DNA of 64,000 bases from Marthasterias glacialis (lineage: Eukaryota > Echinodermata > Asteroidea > Forcipulatida > Asteriidae): positions 18,937,224 through 19,001,223 of the forward strand of contig OU452228.1 of NCBI GenBank assembly GCA_911728455.2, read 5' to 3'. How positions within the stretch are numbered: position 1 is the first letter of the stretch; every line of letters starts with the position of its first letter. Positions 20,816 through 30,800 of this stretch are shown here, piece by piece. Position numbers and translations under genes: made by a program. A model generated the notes under the pieces. It worked only from the letters and a program-made list of their open reading frames with translations. It ran no database searches and was not told the DNA's origin.

Positions 20816-21941
20816 CTGAAGTTGGAGAGGAGAGGGCAAAACAGATTCAAGTGGGTGATGGCCGATGGCAGGCCCAAGTGTCTTAAGATGCTTCAAGACA
20901 CTACTATTACAGGTAACATCAATGTGTTCATTCTGTTTTACTAGAACTTGAAGGTTGTTAAGCACATTCCTCTGTGACAACCTCTATCACTGATATTTAC
21001 TATTTGGGCTAAAACAAATATACGTTTTACCAATAAAACATTAGTTTTGGGGTGAACAAAGAAAAATTGTCCAAAAAAGGGTTTGAACCTGCGACCTCCG
21101 GATTAACATGCTGGTGGTCGACCAACTAAGGTATGTTTAATAAAAAATAGGTAACACTAAAGCCTGGTTCATACTTCATGCGAAAGCAACTGATAAGCGA
21201 ATTTCAGTGACGCAAACAAAAAGCATACGCTGTTTTCCAAATGTGGCGTAATGATATTTGCTTTGCTCTTGCAAATTGCATGAAGTAGGAACCGGGCTTA
21301 ACACTTTTACATGCTACTCTTCTGTCAAGTTTGAAAAGAGAGGCCATTTGCCTCAAATATTACACAGATTCAGGCCTGATTGGTTTGTTTTTGAACGGGC
21401 AAGGGCACCAAAGCATTTTCTTCTTGATAAAGGGCACCTCTATGAGGAAATTGTAAATTTCTATTGGAACTTTACAAGGGCACCAAGGCAATGACATGGG
21501 GCAATGGAGGCAATTGCCTCCATTGCCTCTGTGAAGGATAATTTCTTTTTAATGACAGACATGTCGACACTGTTGCCCAGGTTACTTTTCACCATTGTCT
21601 AGGGCCCGAGTTGAACAAACAAAATTCACTTGAACTGTTGAAAAGGTGGTAGCCCTCGATCACAATGCCAAACAAAAACGTTGTTTTCAAATAATTGAAT
21701 TACCTTTGTCGACACCATTGCCTTCTACCCTCATAAACCTTGAGTTCTTGCATAGATTATGACGCACAGAGTTCTTCCAGAAACGGCATTCTTTGGAGTC
21801 ATTGTAGAAGGGATACGTTGTCTGAATGAAGTCATAAATCTGGGCTAGAGTTGCCTGGTTGTTGGGTTTAGAGAGAAGGGCCATTCTGATGAGTTCATTG
21901 TACGACAAGTCGGGTCTCTTCAGAGAACACATTCTGCCGAT
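20145..21941 (-). CDS. Divergent forkhead transcription factor, FoxO-like
   Basis: Two exons, 21704-21941 and 20145-20815, join in phase 1 to give one forkhead domain. If translation starts at ATG 21932-21930 the protein has 299 residues. The domain opens RPDLSYNELIRMALLSKPNN, has the recognition helix FWKNSVRHNLCKNSRFMRVE and closes GQSWWQL. LSY.(D/E)LI, RFMRV and SWW.L resemble FoxO proteins, but sequence identity looks low and the usual NLS of the helix is NLC here. A basic stretch RKKDRRIRKKKHK follows and probably serves nuclear import; the rest is Pro/Ser-rich. DNA-binding factor certain; subclass uncertain (FoxO, or another divergent Fox class). Confidence 0.88.
21369..21530. repeat. 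Degenerate CAGGCCTGA element and 26-base palindrome
   Basis: CAGGCCTGATTGG followed by GGGCAAGGGCACC resembles the left end of the hAT-like MITE family, but the right end is not seen. Near the end GCAATGGAGGCA and TGCCTCCATTGC form a perfect palindrome (about 21502-21527). Confidence 0.45.
21704..21941 (-). CDS. Forkhead gene exon with DNA-binding helices
   Basis: The acceptor TTGCCTACAG precedes ATCGGCAGAATGTGT; an in-frame Met is three codons in. It encodes helices 1-3, ending VEGNGVDKG at the donor AAAG|GTAATT. An upstream coding exon is possible but none with matching phase was found. Confidence 0.88.
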
Positions 21942-22738
21942 CTGTAGGCAATGTAAATATATCATGTTAGTGTTTGACATAATTCCACTGTAAGCCACGC
22001 CTACTTCAAACAAACTGGCTCCACTGATTACCAGAAGCCAGTGGCGTAACAAGACATTTTCATTTGCGGGGTAGGGTTGGGGTGGGGCAAAAGACAATAT
22101 TGTTTCTTTCTTTTTTTTTCTTTCTTTTTTTTTTTTGGGGGGGGGTGCTATTTAATGTATCGAACCATTTATTTTATGGATTTGTTTAAACCTCATTTGG
22201 GGCCAAGGGTTCTGGGGAGGGGTTCCCGCCCCATCCCCCACCCCCAGATAAACCACTGCCAGAACGATGAAATGGGTGATTTGGGGTAAAGTTACACTCA
22301 CGACATATGCCACTGCCAGGTTCTGAGCCGGAAGTAGCGAAAACTCTAAGCATGCAGCAAATCTGTATGCGTGTGATGCAATTCAACTTACCACCAGGAT
22401 AGAGGGTTGGCCATGTCCGAATAAGGCGCTGTGGCTGCATGTTGCTAAGAGTGTTGCTATGGGCATCCAAGGCTTATTAATTGAATGTGGTCATTAAGCC
22501 GCAGCCACAGCCGCTTATTTGGAAACAGCGTTTTTAAGTAAGTTTAATCGGTAAAGAGAGATACCAGTCGGACCACCACTTATTTACTCTCTGGGAACTT
22601 TCAGTGTCATTTGAAATGAAAATGACTGTTGTATTTACACGCAGTTCAACTCCAAAATGAAAATGGCCTGCAGATATTCATTACATAGACTCAATGAACT
22701 AAAAATAGTACTATTTTTATAGTATTATAACTTAGACC

Positions 22739-22874
22739 TAGACCCAGTAACTGTGGCACTGTACTCCATTTTTTTTTTTTAGATTAATCGGTCCTACTAG
22801 TACTACAACTGCTAGTACGATCGATAAAGTCAAAATCTCAAAAAAGGAGTACAGCGCCCCAGTTACTGGGTCTA
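22739..22874. mobile_element. Mutator-like foldback MITE, copy 1
   Basis: The ends TAGACCCAGTAACTGTGGCA and GCGCCCCAGTTACTGGGTCT are inverse complements with a few changes. The interior arms are diverged (GTACTACAACTGCTAGTAC region). A 9-bp target duplication is not clear for this copy. Confidence 0.8.
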
Positions 22875-23475
22875 AGTTTTAGTACAGTACACTACAGTAA
22901 TATTACTTAGTAAGGAATTCAACAGCTGCAGATTGTTTTGTCAAGTGTTGCTCACAACATTTGACTTCCCTTGGTCTCTGATTGAGCCAATTCTTACAAA
23001 ACAAAATAAGCAAATAATTGATCCTACCTGTTTCTAATAAATCGCAGACCAAACTTGCTGTTAGTGTTGGATTACAAACTTCCCTTGCGTTAATAAACAT
23101 CAGAAAGTTCTTGCGCGCCACTGAGCAATCTTGTCCGTCTGTGACCAACACCCTGGGAAGAAATAATCTGGTGCCTGGTCACATAAAGTTGTACAAGGAA
23201 TAGGGATTTCGTTGGGAACCAGATGCTATTTTGCACGTGTTCAAAATTTGTATTTCATAGTTTGATCTCACATCCCGCGAGATTATTTATTGCATAACTT
23301 TCCAGGTGGGTGACACAAAGAATATAAAACAGTGGTCAAACCATGGAGGAATGATCAAACTTATGCAATGGAGGGAGGGAAATACTGACACTGTATTGTG
23401 TACAGCAAAATCCCCCTAATAGAAGCCCAAACAGCTGATTCTTAAATTTAAAGGGGCTGTGTCGGCATGATTATA

Positions 23476-23782
23476 GACCTTTCTATTGTTGATAAACAAA
23501 CCACGCTGGTTGGCATGGACGGCCAAATGTAGCAAAACATTCAAGTCTTGTTGACAGACATTGTGACCAAGTTCAACATTTTTGCAACTTTCTATTTAAA
23601 GAAAATAAATCCCATTATTTGTTGGTTTGCTTCTAACAAATTTTGAACAGTTGTTGAATATTTGCGTAACGTTTTTGCAAACTGTGATTATCTGTCTTTG
23701 CTCAGCATTCAAGGCTCCCCGTAGTTTTTCCATCTTGGTTGGTAAAAGCTCGGGCTGAACCGTCGTTGCAAAAGAAAGGTCT
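23476..23782 (+). mobile_element. 308-bp dispersed element, copy 2
   Basis: It matches 932-1239. It starts AGACCTTTCTATTGTTGATA and ends GTTGCAAAAGAAAGGTCT, so the terminal 10 bases are exact inverse complements. Confidence 0.72.
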
Positions 23783-24208
23783 GTAGCAGTAAATGAACTT
23801 AAACCAGTTACTGTGCGCGCATAACAAAGACGGCACCCTTTGTGATTTGACCGCAAGCGGGTGCTTGTGCAGTATCTGGGTAATTCATTTTTCCAGCACA
23901 GCCACAGGCCTGCTAAATTGATGACAACACAGCCCCTTTAAACCTCTACTTCACTTCCCACCTGCCACGCCCATCCTCGTTATTATTAAGTTTTTTTTGT
24001 GGGGGGTTACATCGTCATTGTATGTTATGTGGGTTATTTATGGACATACCATTGTGGAAAGTTGTTTTCGCTTAAAAGTAATGCAAAAAGCAAAAACGTT
24101 CAAAGGTGACACCCACAAAGCTAACTCTCTCGTCTATGCCCAAATCAAACATGTCATTTCGCAGCCACCGTTTGTCTAAACCCCGCAATCCTAGCCTAGC
24201 CTTTGACA

Positions 24209-24315
24209 AGTGATGACGTTTTTGAGCCGGAAGTGCAGTGTTACGAATATTAATGTACATGTATGTATACAACCCTTCGTTTACACTGCACTTCCTGCTC
24301 CAAAACGTAATCACC
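24209..24315. mobile_element. Foldback with GGAAGTGCAGTGT arms, copy 1
   Basis: TGATGACGTTTTTGAGCCGG and GGAAGTGCAGTGTTACGAA on the left pair with TTCGTTTACACTGCACTTCC and TGCTCCAAAACGTAATCA on the right. One arm recurs at 63770-63872. Confidence 0.8.
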
Positions 24316-24892
24316 AACAGCGGTTTGTACATGTAACTACGTAGAGAAAGTTCAGAAACCAGACATGCACGTTTTAATTTTTCCCGGGAAAAAAGCGTCG
24401 TCGTCGTATTACACAATACACACACACACTGACATTGGCAGTGTCAGCGACACGATAAAAAATGGAGCGAAATGGTTCCTCGGCAATCTGTCTAACCCCA
24501 ACGAAGAAAAGTGGTAAACATGTTGTAAATGGAAATGCAGAGTGGTGAGTCTGATACACGAGAAAATTACATTTTCACATTAATTGAACAAATGAAATTG
24601 GATTTTGGAAGCTTCGAAGGTCGACGACCCACACTAGCACTAGCAGTAGCAGTAGCACTAAACACTAAAGTTAATCATAATCGTATCGTACTTAATTGTA
24701 CTTGTGTAGTCGACTCGTACTCACTCCTTTGACTTGAATTTGCTGGTATAAGTATTACTATTATAGTATTACTTTTTTATTAGTATAGTGCTATGCTTTA
24801 TTTACGAAGTCAGTGTCATCCCAAAACAACTTTCTTTTCCCTTTTTCTCTGACCGATGCTTCTTTATTAAGCCTGAAAGTTATGTCTAGAAA

Positions 24893-25020
24893 TAGACCCA
24901 GTAACTGGGGCGCTGTACTCCTTTTTTGAGATTTTTGACATTATCTGTCGTACTAGCTAGTACGACAGATAATGTCAAAAATCTCAAAAAAGGAGTACAG
25001 CGCCCCAGTTACTGGGTCTA
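24893..25020. mobile_element. Mutator-like foldback MITE, copy 2 (perfect palindrome)
   Basis: The 128-base element is a perfect inverted repeat without spacer (64-base arms, centre between 24956 and 24957). The arms start TAGACCCAGTAACTGGGGCG. It is flanked by identical GTCTAGAAA at 24884-24892 and 25021-25029, a 9-bp target duplication. Perfect symmetry suggests recent origin or repair. Confidence 0.95.
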
Positions 25021-25951
25021 GTCTAGAAACATTTCCAGCAATCAATAACGTTAGTCTGTTAGTGTTATTGTTAATGTAGAATCATTTCAAATATAAATTC
25101 TAACAATATGATTGGCAATCCTATCAATTAACATTATCACTACAGTCATGACAGTGAGATAGTTCAGTTGCAATAATCGTAATCCTCCATCCTCCCACAA
25201 ATCTACGATCGTCGAGAGGATGGAGGGTTACAATATCGCAACTAGTATCAGTGAGACTGAGATTGTGAAGACTAGTAGTAGTAGTAAGTAGTAGTACCCA
25301 ACCATGCATTTGGTCGACATCTGACATGGTTTTATTTTTAATGAAAAGTTTGCATATCCGACTGCCACTTTCTAAGGGATTTTTTTTAGATTTTTTTAAT
25401 GGATGTTGGGCTTGTTTCCCTTTTAATATTTCTCTCAAGGAATTGGTAGCAAGTGCTAATTATTGACCTTTGAAACTGCAAATTCAAGCGGACATTTCAA
25501 CGCGCGGGCAGAACTTTCGCGCATTCATGCCCAAAAGTTGAAAGGGAACTAAAATGGCATTTAGCGAGTAGTGTTGTCAAGCCCACCGTAGATGTGGAAA
25601 CGGCTTTATTATTCATGATTTCAACACTTTGTAATGGTTCAAAGAGCCTGTTCCTCTCTGTATACATTCTGTCAACCTTTCTGGACAAGTAAGGATATAA
25701 ATTGACCTAAATTAAGGGAGATAAAGTGGCAGCTGGATACGGCATTTTTGCCATTTTTATATCTAACGTTATGGTGACCAGCATAGTTGCGATAATCGTA
25801 ACCCTCCATTCTCCCGACAGTCATAGACTTATGGGACAATTATTGCAACTATAGCCAAAACTCGGTAAAACTCATATATGTTCTTGATAAAACCAGAGCT
25901 TAAATATAAATGATTGAAACACCTTCATTAATCTAAAATTAAAATGTAGCA

Positions 25952-26060
25952 TGTTGTGGCTGAGTGGTTTACTGCATTGGACTCAAGTTCTGGTGGCTGA
26001 GTCTTCAGGATGTGGGTTCGAGTCCCAGTCATGACTCTTGAATCCTTGAGCAAAACACTT
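25952..26060 (+). mobile_element. tRNA-derived SINE head
   Basis: A-box-like TGGCTGAGTGGTTT and B-box GGGTTCGAGTCCC lie about 55 bases apart, followed by TTGAGCAAAACACTTAGC as in other SINEs. The 3' extent is not clear. Confidence 0.7.
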
Positions 26061-26246
26061 AGCTATAATTGTTTCAAACAGGGGAAGAGACATGTTTGTC
26101 TTGCAACAAATTCCTTTACCCCTCCCTGTTCTTAGCTGTGCTGTGAAGAGACTTGCGTTTATATCTGGCCATGTCTTGTTTCTGGGCATTGGGGCAGGTT
26201 TCTATCCCTTCAAAATGTAGCCCACACCTCGAGTGGCCTTTGGGCT

Positions 26247-26719
26247 TAGACCCAGTAACTGGGGCGCTGTACTCCTTTTTTTGAAATTTTGACTTGGGTG
26301 GTCGTACTGGCACCTCAGGGAAGCATGGGGGTACCCACTGTGATCAAGGCGATTAGCTATGACAGTGTAATACCCTGTTAAAAAAAAATTGGCCAAATTA
26401 CGACAAAGACTCGACAAATTAGATGCAAAATCGTCTACTGGCTTTTCAAGATATCAAAGGCCTAAAAAACATTGATTTTGAGGACAGAAAATGACCATGA
26501 GTACAAATAAGTTCCTGTTATTTCATCTTATTTCACTTTGCAGCTATTTTGATGAGTCTTTGTCGTAATTTGTGCGATTTTTTGGAACAGGGTATCACAC
26601 CGTCATAGCGGATCGCCTTCATCACAGCGTACACATCCATGCTTCCCTGGGGCACTAGGACGACCATCCAAGTCAAAAAAAAAAAAAAAAAGAGTACAGC
26701 GCCCTAGTTACTGGGTCTA
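26247..26719. mobile_element. Mutator-like foldback MITE, copy 3 (473 bp)
   Basis: The outer ends TAGACCCAGTAACTGGGGCG and CGCCCTAGTTACTGGGTCTA match copies 1 and 2. The inner arms also pair, e.g. GGGAAGCATGGG with CATGCTTCCC and ACGACAAAGACTC with GAGTCTTTGTCGT. The flanks CTTTGGGCT (26238-26246) and CTTTGGGCC (26720-26728) are a 9-bp target duplication with one change. No transposase frame. Confidence 0.9.
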
Positions 26720-27739
26720 CTTTGGGCCTTGTTATGGGCGACTAACACTTCCATAAAAAAACATCATAACGAAAGGAGAAAAGTGACCCTCTACTAAGAC
26801 ACTTGTAGGGTTGGGAAAGTTCCATGTAAACCACAAAGGAAGTGGTCATATTACCTAAAGTTCCTGAAATAAGGTATGGCTGATTAAAGGGCCCATGAAG
26901 AGGTTTTTTGTCATGGAACATTTTTGTGGCTTAATATATGGTTTGAAATTAACAAAACATAGTATTGACTATTTTGATGTGTCTGTTATGCGTTAATACA
27001 CTTTAATTGAGCCCCGAAAATGTGTGCCATTTGATTGCGCAAGGATCCATGACGTAGGCTGTGGTGAAACATTTCGAAGACGGCTCTGGTGCTGAGTGGT
27101 CAACAATGCATTGTATGTTATTGTCACACACATGGCCCTGGTCAGCCGTTCCACTGTCTACGTCACAGATTTTATGTTAATGAGGAAGGGTGGGCGGAGC
27201 ACGGCAACCCCCTAATTTTAGAAATCGTTATTTCTACAATAAATACGCATGTAAAAAATGTGAAAAAAGTAAAGATATACTATAATAGGCATACTTTATT
27301 TTTTTAATCAATAAAAAAAAAAAATTCTTGGGACCTTTAATAACATCAACTTTCTAATATTATTATCTGGAAAAGTCTCTTCATGGTGATGTCCATGGCA
27401 AACATACATTACGTGTCAGTCATTGTGATCAGCCTTCAGTCGTAATTTAAATTGTCAACAGGCAACAGGAAAACAGGATCATTGGAACTATTCTGTTTTG
27501 AAGGTTTCGGTGGTTGGACTCGTTTCCACCTTTATCACCACATTGACAATCATGACTACCCAAGGCGGCAGACTTTGTAAACTTGCTATGAATATTTTTG
27601 CAATGAGGCTTGGGAGGGGTGGGCGAAGGTCATTTCTAGGTTTGACCTTCCCTACTACCTTTTATTCCTTGAAGTACGGTGTGGTTTCGCTGAATGTGCC
27701 TCGATCTCAACGTTCTAAATTGTGTGATTCTGGTTTCAG

Positions 27740-27836
27740 TAACAACAACAAAAGAAACGAGTGTTTGGGTTGGGACGATTACTTCATGGCTGTGGCATTC
27801 CTGTCGGCAGAACGCAGCAAGGACCCAAGCTCACAG
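27740..27836 (+). CDS. DCTD: DCTD exon: N-terminal helix
   Basis: After GGTTTCAG the frame reads [20 protein letters not shown], then [18 protein letters not shown]. It needs a preceding exon ending in phase 2. The upstream open frame continues, so a longer first exon cannot be excluded, but its sequence is not DCTD-like. Confidence 0.92.
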
Positions 27837-30800
27837 GTACAAATTTACACCTTCATCAACCCTCTTACTGTGTGACCATTCAATATCATCCACTGTGGTT
27901 TTGATGGATAGATGCACTATGCCAGTCTGCAATTTAATCATTTGGTGAATGCATACACAGTACACAGTTAACCCTCCTGCTGCCTGACCATTCAATCTCA
28001 TCCACTGTGGTTTTGAATGATTGATAAACTGTGCCAGCCTGCAAAATGATATCCTGCGGTGAATGCATCTTCACAGTACATAGTCAACCCTCCTACTGTC
28101 TGACCATTCAGTATCATCTACTGTCATACGTGGTTTTGAACGATAAACTATGACATTCTGCAATATGATATTTGGTAAATGCATCTACACAGTACACAGT
28201 CAACCCTCCAACTCTCTGACCATTCAATATCATGCAATGTGGTTCTGAATGATCCCTCTTAAATTAATAATGGTCGTCTTCAACTTTATGGTTGGATTAG
28301 GCCATAAACATAACAAAAATTTAGGCAGAGTGTAAATGTTTATCTGAATATTCCATCACCTCACTACACAGGTTGGTGCTTGCATTGTAAATGAAGACAA
28401 GAAGATTGTAGGCATTGGATATAATGGAATGCCTAACAAATGCGATGATGATGAACTACCATGGGGCAAGGACGGCGATTGGCTGGACCAGAAGTACGCT
28501 TACGGTAAGTGAAGTCTTGCTGATGCTCACCTTTTGTTTCCCTCAAACGTTTAAAGCAATATGCGAACCCAAGGTTCACAAAAATGTTCAAATGGCTTTG
28601 GCTACAGCTTAGGCTATGGCTTATGGCTTTGGTGTTGGCTACAGTTTTGGCAACGGGTTTGATTATGGCTTTGGCTATTGCTTGGACATTGTCAGCCATT
28701 TTGTAGCCAAAAGACCATGACTTTCAAATGGCTGACTTAGCCGTTATGGCCTGAAGATTGTTAAAAAAAAAGATCCAATGCTCAGGCACAGGTAGGAACT
28801 ATTACATGACGGTTAGTGTTCTGGAGACAACATCTCGTCTTAGTGGGTCGTGGGTTCACTGATCAGTACTGTTTTAACCAGTTGGCGCTGGATGACCTGT
28901 TAACAAGCAAAAGTTGCCCTTGTCTGGAAACGGAAGTTGTGTAGAGACGCCATTGTGTCTTTTCGGAACACCGCAGCAAAGGTCGCCCAGACATTCCACT
29001 GCTGAGCGTGCACAGAACACACACACGCCGTGTAACGTTTCGTTTCACCCACAGAAAGACCAAAAAGGTATTGAATATGTTGGAGTTTTCTGGCTATTGC
29101 GAGGCAGTTTTTGTGTAATCCCCGATTCCAGACCTTTGTCCTTTTGTTCCAAGAACAGGATTACAAGACATCCAGAGGTTTCCACCATTGTTTATTCATT
29201 GTATTTCGGCTGAATGGAGATAAGTCAGATTGAGCCGGGAATCCAGCCATGGCTCTGTATTTAGTACCACGCCAAAGCCGTAGGTGATGGCCGATTTCTT
29301 GCAGTTCACGGTGCGTGAGCTTGACATTTTCTCGGTCGAGAAAAAAACCCAGACAATCCAATAAAGAGAATCTTTGTTCTCTTGACATTGTCAAGTCAGG
29401 GTTTCTTTGCGCCAGCGGTACCCTCAAAGAAAAAAAATTCCGTCAAAAGAATCCCACCAGGGGGACGGGGAAAAAAAGAAAAGAAAAAAGACTCCGGCTG
29501 CAACTGGTTGAAAATTCTGAAATCAGTGAGAAATCGGTCAAAGACTGACGCTGTTTTGTTTACCGTGCTTTGAGAGAGAGTTCATGTATGACTAATTCAC
29601 CCTGTGGAATCAAAGCCTTGTGGGCTAGATGATGCATTGAACAGAATGTGGACAAATTTGAATATATGAATTATGTATGAGGCCCCAGCCATTAACAAAT
29701 GCTCTGTTGGGTAGTCCCGCCCATCTAATGCAATTATTCATATATGCCTATGTGCAATTGATCTTTTTTCCCCTTCAAATTCATGGTATTATTTCCTTTT
29801 CCTTTTTTAGTGTGTCATGCTGAAATGAATGCAATTATGAATAAGAATTCCTCGGATGTCAAGAATTGTACCATGTACGTGGCTCTCTTCCCGTGCAACG
29901 AGTGCGCAAAACTCATAATCCAGTCAGGAATCACAAGGATCTTGTATCTATCGGATAAACATAGCTCAAAGCCAGCGACAATAGCGTCAAAGAGACTACT
30001 TGACTTGGCAAACGTGGAATACAAGTAAGTCGATTATTTTTATTGTACTAGGCTATATAAAAATCTTAACCTTTTTGGTTATCAGTACGGCAAAGAGGTG
30101 ATGGGATTGTGCCTTTGATGATACAAGCATGGAATTTGGCGCACAGTTAAAGTATGTTGTGAGAAAGATTTTTGGCAATAGGGCCATTGCAGATTTGGCC
30201 TTTGAAAAAATATCTAGGTAAAGCAACAAGCAATGGCAGCCATTTTGAAAATATTGAAAACTGCTCTGTATTCTACCTATATTTTTTAAAAATTCAAATC
30301 AGCGATGGTCCTATAGCCAAATATAATTTTCATGAGATACTCTGTGTGCTGAATTCCATGCTCATCAAAGGCACAATTCCCCCAGGTATTTCCTATTTCT
30401 GCCCAACTATTATACACATATGGACTGGCAATGAGGACAATAGTGCACGTCTATGCAACCCGAGGGCCTGTAAGTGACCAGGAGAGGGTCCTATTTCCCG
30501 AGGCCGAAGGCCGAGGGAAATAGGACCGTCTTCTGGTCACTCACAGGCCCAAGGGGTGCATAGACGTGCACTATTGCCCGAACAATGCCGGTCCATATGT
30601 GTTTTATAACACACCTCAGTCTAAAATGTCATGTGAAAAAAATATTTTCAGGACGCACAGTTTTACAACGGTAAACTGTTATGAGCATTGTAAACCTTTT
30701 GAGGGCGCTGTTTACCAGTCAATAGTTTTTGGGTGTTTGAAACTATTTCCCGCTTTGCAAACTATTTCCCCCAAATGAAGCGCGTGCAGTGCACTAGGCT

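Larger units (their letters stand above)
21942..27739. other. Head-to-head interval between forkhead and DCTD genes
   Basis: The upstream regions of both genes must lie here. I could not place either promoter or the DCTD initiator exon. The stretch is dominated by foldback elements (22739-22874, 24209-24315, 24893-25020, 26247-26719), a 308-bp element (23476-23782) and a SINE (25952-26060). Around 24360-24560 the sequence is less repetitive, with CG-containing words (GTCGTCGTCG), a possible promoter region. Confidence 0.5.

Noticed and set aside
20726..20980. 84-codon minus-strand frame overlapping the second forkhead exon
   Set aside because: It is another reading frame of the exon end and intron; the forkhead frame is the one continuous with the domain.
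22395..22470. Minus-strand candidate first exon of the forkhead gene (MDAHSNTLSNMQPQRL...) with donor GGTG|GTAAGT
   Set aside because: The donor is good, but phase 1 does not match the phase-0 start of the exon at 21941, and the peptide has no forkhead-like content. It could still be 5' UTR.
24529..24544. Candidate DCTD initiator exon: ATGGAAATGCAGAGTG followed by a strong donor GTGAGT
   Set aside because: It ends in phase 1, whereas the exon at 27740 needs a preceding phase-2 exon. It would fit only with an unseen extra exon between them.
27858..28255. Regular repeat spacing reminiscent of a CRISPR array
   Set aside because: The whole ~115-bp unit is repeated with no unique spacers, and the context is a eukaryotic intron. 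It is a minisatellite.
28594..28720. TGGCT-rich stretch that might be coding repeats
   Set aside because: Frames are broken and it sits in a DCTD intron; simple degenerate repeat.
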